This document shows, piece after piece, positions 36,201 to 47,699 of a DNA stretch of 64,000 nucleotides. The first letter of the stretch is position 1. The number at the start of each line of letters is the position of its first letter. The notes under the pieces were generated by a model. That model was not told the origin of the DNA and ran no database searches. It saw only the letters and a program-made list of their open reading frames with translations. A program made the position numbers and the translations under genes. Origin of the DNA: Polytrichum commune (Eukaryota; Streptophyta; Polytrichopsida; Polytrichales; Polytrichaceae); NCBI GenBank assembly GCA_950295325.1, contig OX485807.1, forward strand, positions 36,240,440-36,304,439. Direction: 5' to 3'.

Positions 36201-36939
36201 ATTAATATAGGGAAATCATTATTTGTGCAATCAATTTTTTTGAAAAATATTCAATGTAATATAGCATCTTTTCTATTCACATATTGCATTATAAATACTA
36301 TACGACATCATGTAATGTTATGTATTACTTCTTCATCTTTTTTATCTACATATAGGATATTGTGTTTAGGATGGCACAAACCTCTAGAGGGTCTTCCCTT
36401 GGATGTACACGATGTAGATGAAGATTTTCAACTGGATACTCATGTCATCTAGTTCAAACTCTCCCATACAATCCATGCTAGTTTCAAGTAGTTTACTCTA
36501 TTAGCTTGAATTAACATAGGGTTACGTACATTTAAATGGACTTCTTTTGAGTTCAAACTACCAAAAGGGTGCAAGATGATGGGGCAATGTAGAAGTAGAA
36601 AATAAGAGTATTAGAAAAAGTAAATATTAGATAAATAGCGCCCCCCCCCCCACACACACACACACACAAAAGGTGTGACACGTGTATATACATAAACTAT
36701 GCGATAGTGTATGAGATAGTGAAGTACATGGGGGTTCAATAGTCAACATGATTTGGGAGACCTATCTTATACGACCACTTAACGAGCACAAGGATCTTCA
36801 CTAATCGATATTGAATGAGATATTTATACAAGCTCCAAAAATTGTGAGGCAAATAAATGGCTAGAGGCATGTTGAGTTATCTGGAATTGATTGTTCCTAC
36901 TAGTATCTGATCAATACATCCCGAAAGTAGACATGCCTA

Positions 36940-37995
36940 ATTCCAACATAGCAATAACTTTGGACACCTATATTTGAGCAGTTAAAATATGGTTAGGTGC
37001 GAACCCATAAAAACGAACACCAAAACTCACGAGCTCAACAGAGATTGGAAAGAGTGCTCAAACTATGTCGACCAGTCTATGCTCAGTAGTCACCATGATG
37101 TTGGGAGACCTAAACGAGCACCATAACCTTCATTTTGACAACGAATGAGACATCCATATATATGAGCTCTGAGAATCCTGAGGCAAATAGCTACATGCAT
37201 GGTCTCTATATTCATTAATTTGAGACTTTCTCTTGTCTCAAATTAATATATGGACCACAACAACATGGTATAATGTTTGGGTTGTCCTACCTAAACCATC
37301 TTGATATGAGTTCTTAATTGGGTTCTTGATATGAACACCCGCTTCAAAATATTTGCATCTTACAACATTCTCCAATATCTCTGTGATTTTATCCATGTTC
37401 TTATATTTGTAACTGTCTCAAAATCACGGGTAGATCACTCCATTGTCAAGTTGAACACCACGTGTGGCCAAAAAAAATCTTCTATTGGTAAGTTGCACCA
37501 CCAAAATGGGTCAAAATGTTATCAAATTTTTTTCATGAGTAGATATACACAATACATATGACATAGTTAAAAGTGGTAACTAAATTTGATGATTTGTTTT
37601 TTTCATAAAACATACCATTTCTAACTAGAATGACACATAATTGAACTAAAACAATTACTAAAAATAAATAAAGATGACTAAAAATTTCAAAAAAGTATAC
37701 AAAAGATACTATCAATGGTTATGTATATGTAGAAAAAATATCATAAATTTTAAAATTATATATGGCATGTAATATAGGGGTAGCAAACTTTGTCCGCACG
37801 TGGTGTCAACTTGACAATGAAGTGACCTCCCCGTGCTCAAAATGCTGAAAAAGTCCCAAATTAACGAATATAGTGACGAATACCGTGGTGGTGATCGTTG
37901 ATTATCTTGCACTAATTGCGTGTTTCATATCCTACAAGAAGTGGGTGCAAAGAGGAGAAAAGTATCCAAACAACACATGTTGACCTTATACAAAC
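36940..37995 (+). repeat. Dispersed family copy split by an insertion
   Basis: Left part about 36940-37203 has 'ccaacatagcaataac', 'ggacacctatatttgagc' and 'tgaggcaaatagctacatgc'. The right end about 37885-37995 has 'attatcttgcactaattgcg' and 'tttcatatcctacaagaagt'. About 680 bp of unrelated sequence lies between. That insert begins near a short palindrome at 37214-37247. Confidence 0.6.
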
Positions 37996-38639
37996 CTAGC
38001 TAGGGTCTCTAAATTGTTGAGCACAAATTCCAAGGACTACCTAGTAAACTTAACATTTGGATGCCTTTGAAGGAGCCCCCATATTGAATGGGGAGCATCC
38101 TATTGATAACTAGACTACATATAATGAGTAACAACGGTAAATTTTGTGCCGCCCATAATTTCCACCATATCTCCCCTCATTAATTGTTCATCTTCCATGT
38201 GATACTCTAGACTGTAACTTTACCAACTTCTATTTATCAAACGAATATTCCTCGGAATCCCTAAAAATCCTGAGCTAGGCTAGTAATAAGCTTAAGTTAG
38301 TAGAACTTTAGTACTTTTTGGGTGGCTACTGAAGTTAATGATGGATGAAATATTTCTCCTTTTTTCACCAAAAAGCTTTATTAGACTTTGTGCCTTTTAG
38401 ATTTCAGTCACAGAAACCAAGCCTTTATTATGCGTTTAAGAGCCTCTTTATTAAGTATAGTAAAAGGAATTCTGTGGACTTTAGTGCATGGAAAAAATTT
38501 GATGCAGAAAGGTAGATGGGTCTTAAATGGTTACTTTTTCCCCCGACTAGACCAATTCTAGACTAGTACCATGCCCACACTAGGGCCGGTCGTTGGTCCT
38601 AGACAATAGGAGGAGTCCCTCTTCATAGGCTATGATCGA

Positions 38640-38840
38640 GGAGAACTGGCAGTTAGTTGCAGATGAACCAGTTGAGTTTGAGAAATAATTGGTTGAAGTT
38701 CTTCAAGACTTAAGGAGAATCACCGATCACTTTAGAGGAATTTATATAATATACCTCAAATTAATGTAGGAAAACTGAAGGATGTCAACATGTAACCGGT
38801 TGGACTTGCAAACACTAGGATCTCAACCGACTTTGCCCAA
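38640..38840 (+). repeat. Exon-like repeat, copy 3 (with stops)
   Basis: Diverged copy of 23553-23760: 'gatgaaccagttgagtttga', 'ttggttgaagttcttcaaga', 'cctcaaattaatgtaggaaa' and 'caaacactaggatctcaacc'. The frame is interrupted. Confidence 0.65.
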
Positions 38841-39029
38841 AAATCTCCCGGACCACTGTTCGTAGGGATAGTGCATCTCATTCTGAAATCTATCACTATA
38901 GTGAGTAAGGACTTTTGGTTCTACTCACAGTAACCTCACTGGATGCAACGTACCGCAATTTCGCCAGTGCATACAAGACAAGAACTCCTATCGAGATGGA
39001 ACCTCTCACACTGGTGTGTGTGTGTGTGG

Positions 39030-39420
39030 GGGGGGGGGGGGCAGTCCTTGGTCCTAACATATGCATGGCATAAGAAACACACCATCTCTAGGATACGAAA
39101 CATGCGATTAGCACCACAAGATCTTCCAAGCTAGCAAATCTAAGTCGAGACCGTGTCCGCTCTCCTCATCATTTATGGAGCCCATATGAACACCTTAGTC
39201 AATATCAAAATGAAGATGCTTGTGCTCATTAAATGGTCGTACAGACCCCCCCCCCAAATGATGTTCACTACTGAAACTAGAATCGTTATCAGATTTCAAG
39301 TATGTATAGTAGTCCAATATGCTTTAAACACAATTTTCTTCGAGAAGGAGGCCTAGAGCCGCCTGCCGAAATGTTGGCCTCTCCTGTGGCCACGTCACCT
39401 ATTCGTTCTTTCTTTCTTTC
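39030..39420 (-). repeat. Dispersed family copy, inverted
   Basis: In reverse orientation: 'aggatacgaaacatgcgatt', 'gagcccatatgaacacctta' and 'aatgatgttcactactgaaa' correspond to the right and middle parts of the family. A G(12) run at its left edge and a C(9) run inside suggest expansion of mononucleotide tracts. Confidence 0.55.
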
Positions 39421-40603
39421 GGTATCCGTTCTTGGAGCCATGGCTAACCACATACCACTCAAAATACCAAGTGTGGTACTAAGAAAAGCATAATAACTAA
39501 ATAAAGGTTGTTGACCTTACAATGTACATGTGGGCATATACGAGATGATGAAGCCATTAATTGGTGAATTAAAGCACACTTACTACGTACCCACTGAAGT
39601 TGTGCTGTGTACTACAAAGAGATTGAGGTCAAATTAATTTAGAACAATTAATTTATGAGCTGCATGCACTCCTGCTCCAATCGCTACTACTACCTGTGCC
39701 AATACAGTAGCTGCTGTGTAAAGAGGGAGCCTTTCCAGCCAAGCTTATAATTATTTAGCTTCAGATTTGTGAATTAATAAGTTACTTTCGGCAGCTGATT
39801 GTAGGGAGCTTCTTTCTCTTTTTTTCCTTTTTTTTTGACAAAATTATAGCTGTGGCTAAAGGAGTCTGAGCACTGAGCAGTCACCGGTGACAGTTTACCA
39901 AGCTTCCAAGTTCCCAACATGTGAGGATATGTATGGGTCTCATAAATTCAAAAGTGCAACGAGTTGGTACTGATGGTGATTCAATGCAAATCAATTCAAA
40001 ATTTGAGGAAATTGCCACGTGTCACTTTGTTGTTGGTTTAGAACATGTACAAAATCTTATTTGTTGCACCCAATACTCAGCATTTCGTCATCAACTTCTG
40101 TAGTCGTGATTGTTCACATGATTTTTTCAGCTGTCCACGTGTCCAAAATCATAAGATTGGGATGTAAACATGTACGCTAGTGTTATCAAGCACCAATGAA
40201 AGCCTGAACGAAAACGTCCACCTCAGTTTTAACACCCTTTGCCTTATAACACTACACCGTTTATGGTATTAAGTGTCACATACACTTTTTGTGAGGGCTT
40301 GAACCAGATGCCTATAGCTTTGGTAGTGTCACATCCACTAATTGTCAACATGACACTATTTGTCAAGATAAATACCTTTCTGAAGTGTAAATTTATGTAC
40401 ATTATGACATTTAGCATAGCGCATTGGGAAATTTGGAGAATTTGGAGTACTTCTTATATAGCATTATACCCTCTCAAGCTCACTATGGCCTTTCAACAAC
40501 AGCTTGCCCATCTATCCCCCTCTTGGTTAGTCAGTAAAGCACCTCACTTGTTTTGACACCTAGCCGAATAAGGATTTAACACATGGCATAAATCGACAAC
40601 CAT

Positions 40604-41137
40604 GTGGAAGACATCATGGGTCTATCTCAGTGGGAAACACATGACAACCCAACCACATCAAAAATAGCATGTGATGACATCAAGAAGGTTTTTCTTGTTA
40701 AAGAGTGGAACTCTTTCCATCTCTCAGGGGAAAAACTAGACCACCTCCACCTTAAGGATTTTCTCAAATATGAATGCGAATTGTACTTGAACCAAGCATT
40801 GACACCACCAGAACGCAAGATCATTGCTACCTACTGCACCTCGAACCACATGCTTGCCATTGAAACTTGACGATGGTCGACTATTCCTATTTCTAGAGAT
40901 ACTAGACTATGCCACTTTTTCTCCTATAAAGCAGTTGAAATTGAGGCACATTTCATGTTGGAATGTCCCCTATATAAGGCCATTAGAGACAAGTTTCCAT
41001 CACTATTTGAGAATGTAGTTTTAGGGAGCCTCGAGTCTTTCTTTCAATTGGACCATCAAGGTGACGTTACCCTCTATCTCAAGGAGGCTACCGCACTCCA
41101 CCAATCTAGAGAATTAGCTAGTTTGAAACCATCATAA
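40604..41137 (+). pseudogene. LINE-type reverse-transcriptase C-terminal fragment, one stop
   Basis: One continuous frame broken by a single TGA at 40868-40870. The first part has LHLKDFLKYECELYLNQALT and TSNHMLAIE; after the stop come RDTRLCHF, EIEAHFMLECPLYKAIRDK and YLKEATALHQSREL. The order 'T.SH.L.IE / R.C..C / E.HF...CP.Y...R' is the pattern of the tail downstream of reverse transcriptase in non-LTR retroelements, here with the CXXC cysteines partly lost. There is no RT core. Dead. Confidence 0.65.
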
Positions 41138-41283
41138 TGTACTTTCAGTCCCACTAGCCTTTTCGGTGTCCTGGACTCTAAAATCAATTTCATCTCATTC
41201 AATTCATTGGGATGTTTGAGACAATAGTTTTTTGCGTTACATGAAGATATCATTGAACATGCAAATGAAAGTGACATGTGGTT

Positions 41284-41316
41284 ACACTAATGGTTAACCA
41301 TGTTAACCATTAGTGT
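41284..41316. repeat. Perfect palindrome, 15-bp arms, 3-nt loop
   Basis: ACACTAATGGTTAAC, then CAT, then its exact reverse complement. It lies 75 bp inside the right end of the CACTA-like element and may be a sub-terminal structure or the trace of a nested insertion. Confidence 0.9.
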
Positions 41317-41873
41317 ATTCTAGGATAGGCCTCATAATAGGGTAATTGACACTATTAGTCAGGTGACACTAAATACCATAAAGGCCGTATAGATGTGCCA
41401 TTAAGAAGTGTGATTGCATAAGGCCCACATACTTTACACAAACCACGATTTTTCGTTTAAAAGACTTGACTAAGAAAATGCCAATTGACATTGAGAATGC
41501 ACTGAGATGATGGGGTCTACGTCCCGAAAGGACACTTGATAAAACATGATTAGTGTAAGGGAAATCGATCTCTCATTCATGTCAATGCATGCACACCGAT
41601 GTTTATTTTATTTTATCTATGCATTGAGATGCAGTGGAGGCAAAATATGCAAAGGTGATCGTGAATAGGTTAGTGAAATTTTAATGCCTATTTTTCCTCC
41701 TATCCAATTTGTCTTTAGTTCACGTGAGAAGGAAGCATAGGCATATACACACAAAGTTTGTTGTCAATCTAAAACATAGTATTGCATTTGTAGGTTCAAT
41801 GGTCATCAATTGAACCTAGTTGGTATTACAAATAAATTATTTGATACATAGTATTCGGGCAATGGTGATCATG

Positions 41874-42282
41874 GGGCCACTTTACACTACGGAGAAGGGT
41901 TGTGGCCATGTAATTGTAAGGGCCCTTGAAACTCATCCCAAGGGTGTACCATGCAAATCGAAATTGAATTTTTGTTTGGCCATGCCTTGAAAGTGTAGAG
42001 TAAAGTCACATGCAACCGGGTCTCAACTGAATGCTATTTCATTACCATCGTATTCATGTGGATTCCACACATCAAGTATAATAAATCAAGTTGCAAAATA
42101 TTGAAGTGTCATGGTCTCCTGGATTTATGTTAAACCCATCTCTTTGAAATAGGCTTGGTGCAAAATCCAGTAAACCATGTATCGATTTCAATTGCATATC
42201 TTGTACAGCTCCATGTAAGGCTCCCATCCATTCAAACTTCCTTAAGTCAATTAGAACCTTAAGCTCTATTGTAGAGTGCCCC
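41874..42282. mobile_element. Diverged relative of the PIF/Harbinger-type MITE
   Basis: Starts 'ggggccactttacactac' and ends 'gtagagtgcccc', and shares interior words with 24869-25366 in the same order: 'cctcaagt'-like 'gaaagtgtagagtaaagtca', 'ccgggtctcaactgaatgct', 'tttcattaccatcgtattca' and 'gtcatggtctcctgg'. The TIRs are eroded. Confidence 0.65.
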
Positions 42283-42985
42283 TTAGCCTACAGCCAAAGA
42301 AAGGATGGGGGCGGGTGTGAACTTCACCAACAAAATGCTTGGAGTGACATCATACAAACCAACAAATAACTGGAACCAAACATTTTTAAATAGAAAGTGC
42401 AGGCTTCAGATGAAGGTGTTATAATCTATTATCTCATCCTCAAAAATCTGAGACAACATTTTTATTGGGAGAGCATGCTGCCCCCAAGCTGGATATACAT
42501 GAACAAGAGAGCAAAAAGCTTCTCATCAGGAAGTGACAAATAGAAAGCTCTTCCATATCTTACATACACCTAGAAAATATGTCTACTCCCCAGTGCTACG
42601 GTTTTGATCTCCATTCCTCCATCCTACCCAATAATCCTTCTGTTACTCAGAAGGAAAACGAGACTAAACTGATGGATCGAACCAATAAAAAATTGCCCTC
42701 TAAATATAAAATGGGCGGGAAGAATCCAGGAAACCAAGGAAATGAGAGTAGATTGATGTACAGGAGTAGATCCCCTGATTCCTTCTGCAAGTCCTACAAG
42801 ACAGGATGATTAGAAAAAAATTAAAAATTAAAATTAAAAAATCATACAGGTTGACTTGTCTTTTCATTACTGGAGCAGGAGTTGCAACCATGAAATTTTA
42901 CAAACTTCATGCAGCGGCTCATTGAATCAGAAATCATGAAGGGACTGAATTTCCAGCTGGAATCTCTAAGAGAAGTCTGAGATTC

Positions 42986-45810
42986 CTAAGGAATTCCATC
43001 CAACCGCATCTCACACATAACTTCTGACAGGGAAATGCAGTCCAACTCATGGTCTGTCATGTCAATCCACTTATCTTGAGACCTGTCAAGCATCCATCTG
43101 TACTGGTTCTCAATTTCTTCCAAGGCATGTGCTTCAATAGCCTCTGCGTTGACGTCATCATGAAACACGCGTCTCTCTCCAAGGACCATAATTACATCTG
43201 CGGAAACGTATAATGAGAAGAGATAAAACTTCAAACTCTCAGGATTGGGTAGTGAGCAGACTTTCCTCCATTTGTGGCTTGGGCCTTCGAGCACCCAAAC
43301 CCCACTCTTCTTCGTCTCTGTAAGCAACGCATATATCTGACCATGATATTCTGCCAGAGGAAAGAAACCCCTGGCCTCGGAAAAGAAAATGTCATCTGCA
43401 ACCCCAACTGGTATGCTTGGTATTTTTATTATTTGACCAGTATTTTTATCATAAGCTTTTATTCCAACAAATTCTCCACCCACATAATCCTTGTAGTAAA
43501 CATACTCTCCACCCCCATTTCCTGAAGCTGTGGGACCCAAAAAAACTCCGGGACCCATATTCCACGTATCCGTCAGAGAGTTGTATACCTCCACTGTCGC
43601 TTTAAACATTGGAAAATGTGAACCATCCACAACAGTAACAGTGTATTGCTTGGTATGTCTGTTATTTACAAGATGTACAAGACTAAAATCTTGCACTAGC
43701 GATGGTAGGGGAAGTTTTCTTTGTGTTTGAGTAAGAGGGTTGCAAACATATAGCTGCATGTCTTGTACTCCATTCACCTGGTCTCAAACAAACACAGATT
43801 GTGAGGCTTGTTAGGCAACCCAACGAAACAATGGCAGCATCAAGGCCATTTGGACTCAAAGCAAGTTCCTTAACCAACAAGACACAAGGTCAATCCAGGT
43901 TTGATAACTAATTCACAATTAACAGAAAAAGAACAGAACACAACTGTGTCGTGCTAAGAACCCTCCAAAATACATTCTCCCACACACTCAAAACTAGACC
44001 AGAGTGGAATAGTTAACTCATGATGAGACAGGGTAAGCAAAGAGAAGTGAGGAGATGTGAACAAAGTGAAGGTAGATACCTGATCACCTCTGTACGAAAG
44101 AGGACGTTTGCAACATAATAAACCTCCATCTCCAGCCACTGGAGTGTCATAGTGCATTGGTAGAAAAGAGAAGGGCAATGTATACCATCGCTTTTCTACA
44201 GTCCCAAAGGTCCACAACCTTTTCCATTCTGTTCCTGCCATGATGGCAAATCTGCCATGTGCACCAAATAAGTATAAGTGTAGGTGAAGAAGCACCTGCC
44301 AAAATCTACGTAGCATGAGATTCATAAAAAGAGAGATCGACATCTACCAAAGACATGGTTAATGATGCTGCTAATGCCTCCTCAGGCCAACTCCTGAAAA
44401 CCCAGAAATTTTGTTCTCTGACAAGTGTTAAAGTCAGTTAAAGAGATTCTCCAACTCTCATTTTCTAAAAACCCTGAGGCCAGGCCTAGGCTTTCACAGA
44501 TTAAAACGCCCTGTCTACCTCATGAGTCCCCAACTACACCTCCTGGGTTCCATGTTGTGAACAAACCCTAGTATACCTGACAAGCTTGATCAAATTGCAA
44601 AAGTAGACATGAGTTACATCAGTCCAAATGACACGGAAATCACTGCAGTCAATGTGAACAGATAGCATGCAGCAGGATGGAGGTGAAAGCAAAGCAAGAA
44701 GGACATGGTATTTTACCTCATACTCAAAAGACTCCTTGGATTAATATATCTACAAGTTAATGACAAGCTATAAACATCATATCACTGTAACCAGAGCCAC
44801 ATCCATGTGCAAGACAGTCACGAGCCAGAACTACTTGGTTGAAAGATTGAAATCCACATCCTAGGAATCTACTACACATATTGAAACTTTGAAAGGGCAA
44901 GGGCACATGGGTGTTGACGCAGTTTGCTTACGACAGTGGGTGGACGGTGGCATATTGAGTGGATGGCCCAGCACATTTAAGTCATTTGCACAAATGCAAC
45001 GGCCCAAAACCAGTCTACCATACATTTTGGAACTTTGCAACGGCAAGGGTGCATGGGTCTTGACACAGTCGCCATTCCAGAGCTCCAAAACAAACGGCCA
45101 TCAATGGTGGCATGTACAGATGACACTGTGGGGATGGTCCGGGACATCAATTCATATGCACTGGCCCAACCTAGTCCGGATAGATGATGAAGCATGGCAA
45201 ACAACAAAACTGTGCGCACGGACCTGCGTGATGCGGTACTGCCAAAGGCATTTTGAAACGTAGGTGAGGTGATTGAATAGCGCCACTGCTTCGACAGGAC
45301 TCGCAGCTGGAAAATGTGATGCAGAGGTAATCGAGCAAACACCAATTCCAGAAGAGTTTGTGACAAATTACACCACAAAGAGCTATCCATGTCCACCTTT
45401 TCATGGACACACACCCGATCACACCACAAAGACTCATCCACATCCTCGACTGTAAGCTTCTCCAGATGACACCTCATTTGCTTGTTAGCAGTGGTGTCGT
45501 CTTCATGAGCTGGAGGTGTTTCTTCACAAGTGAAATATTCCATCACATTGGTTTCAATCTCATCGAGAGATGTCCGAATTAACAATTCTATAGACTCAGC
45601 CGCGTCGTAGAGCTCTTGCCGTCGCTCCCACTTGACCTCATTGGTACAGCCACACTCAGGGTCTACTTCGAGTGTCCGTCTTGTACTTTGAACCACTTGC
45701 ATGCAGTCTCTTAGAGAACTGAAAACCTCCTTGAGATTTCGTGCCGCATTGCTTGTAATCCGGTCTGCTTCCTCCTCTGCCCTTGCTGAGTTCATGAATG
45801 CATTCTCCAT
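42986..45810 (-). CDS. F-box protein with kelch-type C-terminal region, 3 exons
   Basis: Predicted substrate receptor of an SCF (Skp1-cullin-F-box) ubiquitin ligase. Exons on minus: 45810 to 45224 (or 45240), 44251-44080 (or from 44236), 43777-42986; about 516 residues. Residues 1-120 are a helical, charged region not typical of the family. The F-box is at about 143-188 (LWCNLSQTLLELVFARLPLH, LRVLSKQWRYSITSPTFQN). The rest follows the land-plant F-box/kelch pattern: KRWYTLPFSFLP, AGDGGLLCC, LYVCNPLTQTQRKLP and VEVYNSLTDTWNMGPG. The substrate is unknown. The exon 1 donor is ambiguous: GT after 45224 (phase 2) fits the acceptor before 44251, and GT after 45240 (phase 1) fits an alternative acceptor 15 bp further in. 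ATG 45810 is chosen because the frame upstream is only preceded by an acceptor-like AG at 45839 and has no better ATG. Confidence 0.85.
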
Positions 45811-46604
45811 GTTCGCTGCTTCTTGAGTCCCCCGCAACCTGAATTTGTCACTTGCATGTGAGTGAAGGGTTGTTTACACTAGGGGGGTTGTGATCATGGT
45901 CATGGTTTACTTTCTTTGGTTCTATTTCCACAACGACAACCGCGCTACTCGCCCTCAGGGTGGTTGTTCATGCTCATGTGTGGCACCATTAAAGAGCATC
46001 AAGCCAAGGTTCAGGGAGAAAATTGAGGAAGCAACAGCTTTAATCCAAGGCCGACAAGGATGACAATCACTTTAATTTACTCTCGAGTCCAAGACCTAAA
46101 TCAATGATAAATTGCGACTTCGAAGACCAACCCCACCATCGACCAGAAACGCAAGAATGGGAAAAACCGTAGGTGTGGTTAAATTGTGGTTCACCACAAG
46201 CAACTTTGTAGTGTGAACGACCCTCAGAGATTGGCTACGACTGCAATGCGAAGTTCCGGGCGCTTTGTTTCCAAATTTGGAGCAATGTGGATATCTTGCT
46301 GGCAATTAAGAATACAACGCGTCGATCAAGCACAGCTCGGATCACTAGATAGACACACAACCTAGTTGCAATAAAAATCAGCTCCGGAACATAATGCAGT
46401 CCTCTGTTTCCATTTCCACAAAGACACAAAAACATTCGAGATGACAATGATGACATTACAGACTCTCAAGCAAAGAAAATCTTAAATCAGCTCCGCAAAT
46501 TCAATCTCCCTTTACCGCCAACTGCAAATCGAAGAATCCACACCACCAATCAAACCCCAACCGTAACCCCCAACCCAAACCCTAGAGCACGAATTTCATC
46601 GCAC

Positions 46605-46760
46605 CTGCGGCCAATTTCCACATAAACGTAGGATTAATTCCTCGGCTATCATCTCACAAGGTCGCGATCGCTGCTACAGCCGATTTCCGATAGGGCAAGC
46701 ACAGATGTGCATCCATCGCCATCATCGCCATCGCCATATAGTCGAGCTCCAGGGTTTTGT
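46605..46760 (-). promoter_or_regulatory. Probable leader exon of the F-box gene with a 27-codon uORF
   Basis: GC-richer than its surroundings. On the minus strand it ends with a good donor, GCCGCAG|GTGCG, and the coding exon has an acceptor (TTCAG at 45839-45843), implying a leader intron of about 770 bp. The exon contains a short upstream frame, 46737-46654, beginning MAMAMMAMDAHLCLPYRKSA and ending in TGA. Such uORFs usually dampen translation of the main frame. The transcription start is not defined. Confidence 0.45.
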
Positions 46761-46919
46761 CATGGATCCCGAAACCCTAGAATATGGAACTAGACTCTTG
46801 GGGAGCAGAAGACTCACGATCCCCTCCCCCGGGTTCGAAACCATGATTGATAAAGGGTAGAGAGTCCGATGAGTTCAATGATAAGGTGCGTGGTCCTATT
46901 ATGGACACAATTTGGATTT

Positions 46920-47695
46920 GCACATTAGGTAAGTGGGGTCTTAAATGGACACCTTTAGCTCCACACCTACTTCTCGAAGGATATGAAACATGCAATTAGT
47001 GCAAGATAATTAGCAATCTACATAATTATCATTTATTGACTTTGTCTGTAGGACAAAGACTATGCATCATTTTCTCTATTTCAAGAGCAAATTATCCTAC
47101 CCACTTTGCGTTCATACTTGGACGTTACTTGTTCCTATGATTTTTGGTCCAGCTTATTTAATGTGGATGTTAACTATAGTTTTATATATCTAGTTAACTA
47201 TAGTTGCTTCCTAGAATGTATTGAACAAAATATGGTCAACTATAGTTGTTTTGGTAGTTGTTGATTATTTATTTTTAAATTGTAAGGTGATAAATGAGTA
47301 GCTTCAGTGCTTGACCCGCATTTGAGAAGAAGTTGCACAAAATCCAAGAAAGGTTTGGTTATAGGTATACTAAACAGCCATGGACTGGCATGAGCAAAGT
47401 GGACACCTACAGTTGTAGTCTTTCATAATAAAAGATAGAGCCTCAAGGTTCTACCGTTTTCTTGTTGAGATTCATATGAGTATCTTATTCATTGTCGAAG
47501 TGAAAATCGTCATTCTCAATAAATGATCATAGAAGTCTACACCCAATTATGTTCATTATTGAGCCTGGAATGATTAACAAACTTTGAGCATGTAGTCTGA
47601 TCTCTTTTAACATGTGTTTTTTTCACCTCCATGGCTAGATCCACACCTAACCACCCACCATTTGAACGTTGGTGTATGTTTAAGACGAGTAATTA
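46920..47695 (-). repeat. Dispersed family copy, inverted, with internal insertion
   Basis: Reverse orientation. The right end lies at 46920-47040 ('aggatatgaaacatgcaatt', 'agtgcaagataattagcaat'); middle and left parts lie at 47465-47695 ('gattcatatgagtatcttat', 'cattgtcgaagtgaaaatcg', 'gagcatgtagtctgatct', 'agatccacacctaacca'). About 420 bp between these parts is extra. Confidence 0.7.
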
Positions 47696-47699
47696 AAAT

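Larger units (their letters stand above)
40250..41391 (+). mobile_element. CACTA-like TIR element carrying a retroelement fragment
   Basis: Left end 'cactacaccgtttatggtat' continues 'taagtgtcac'; the right end 'gtgacactaaataccataaa' plus ggccgta is its imperfect reverse complement. The left terminus begins CACTA, the hallmark of En/Spm elements; the right terminus is degraded. Sub-terminal 'agtgtcac' words recur near 40320 and 40345. There is no transposase. The interior instead holds a stretch with the features of a reverse-transcriptase C-terminus (separate entry), so it looks like a non-autonomous element with captured sequence. Confidence 0.65.

Noticed and set aside
44889-45263. 124-codon plus-strand frame
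   Set aside because: Antisense to the F-box intron and exon 1 end; no recognisable domain.
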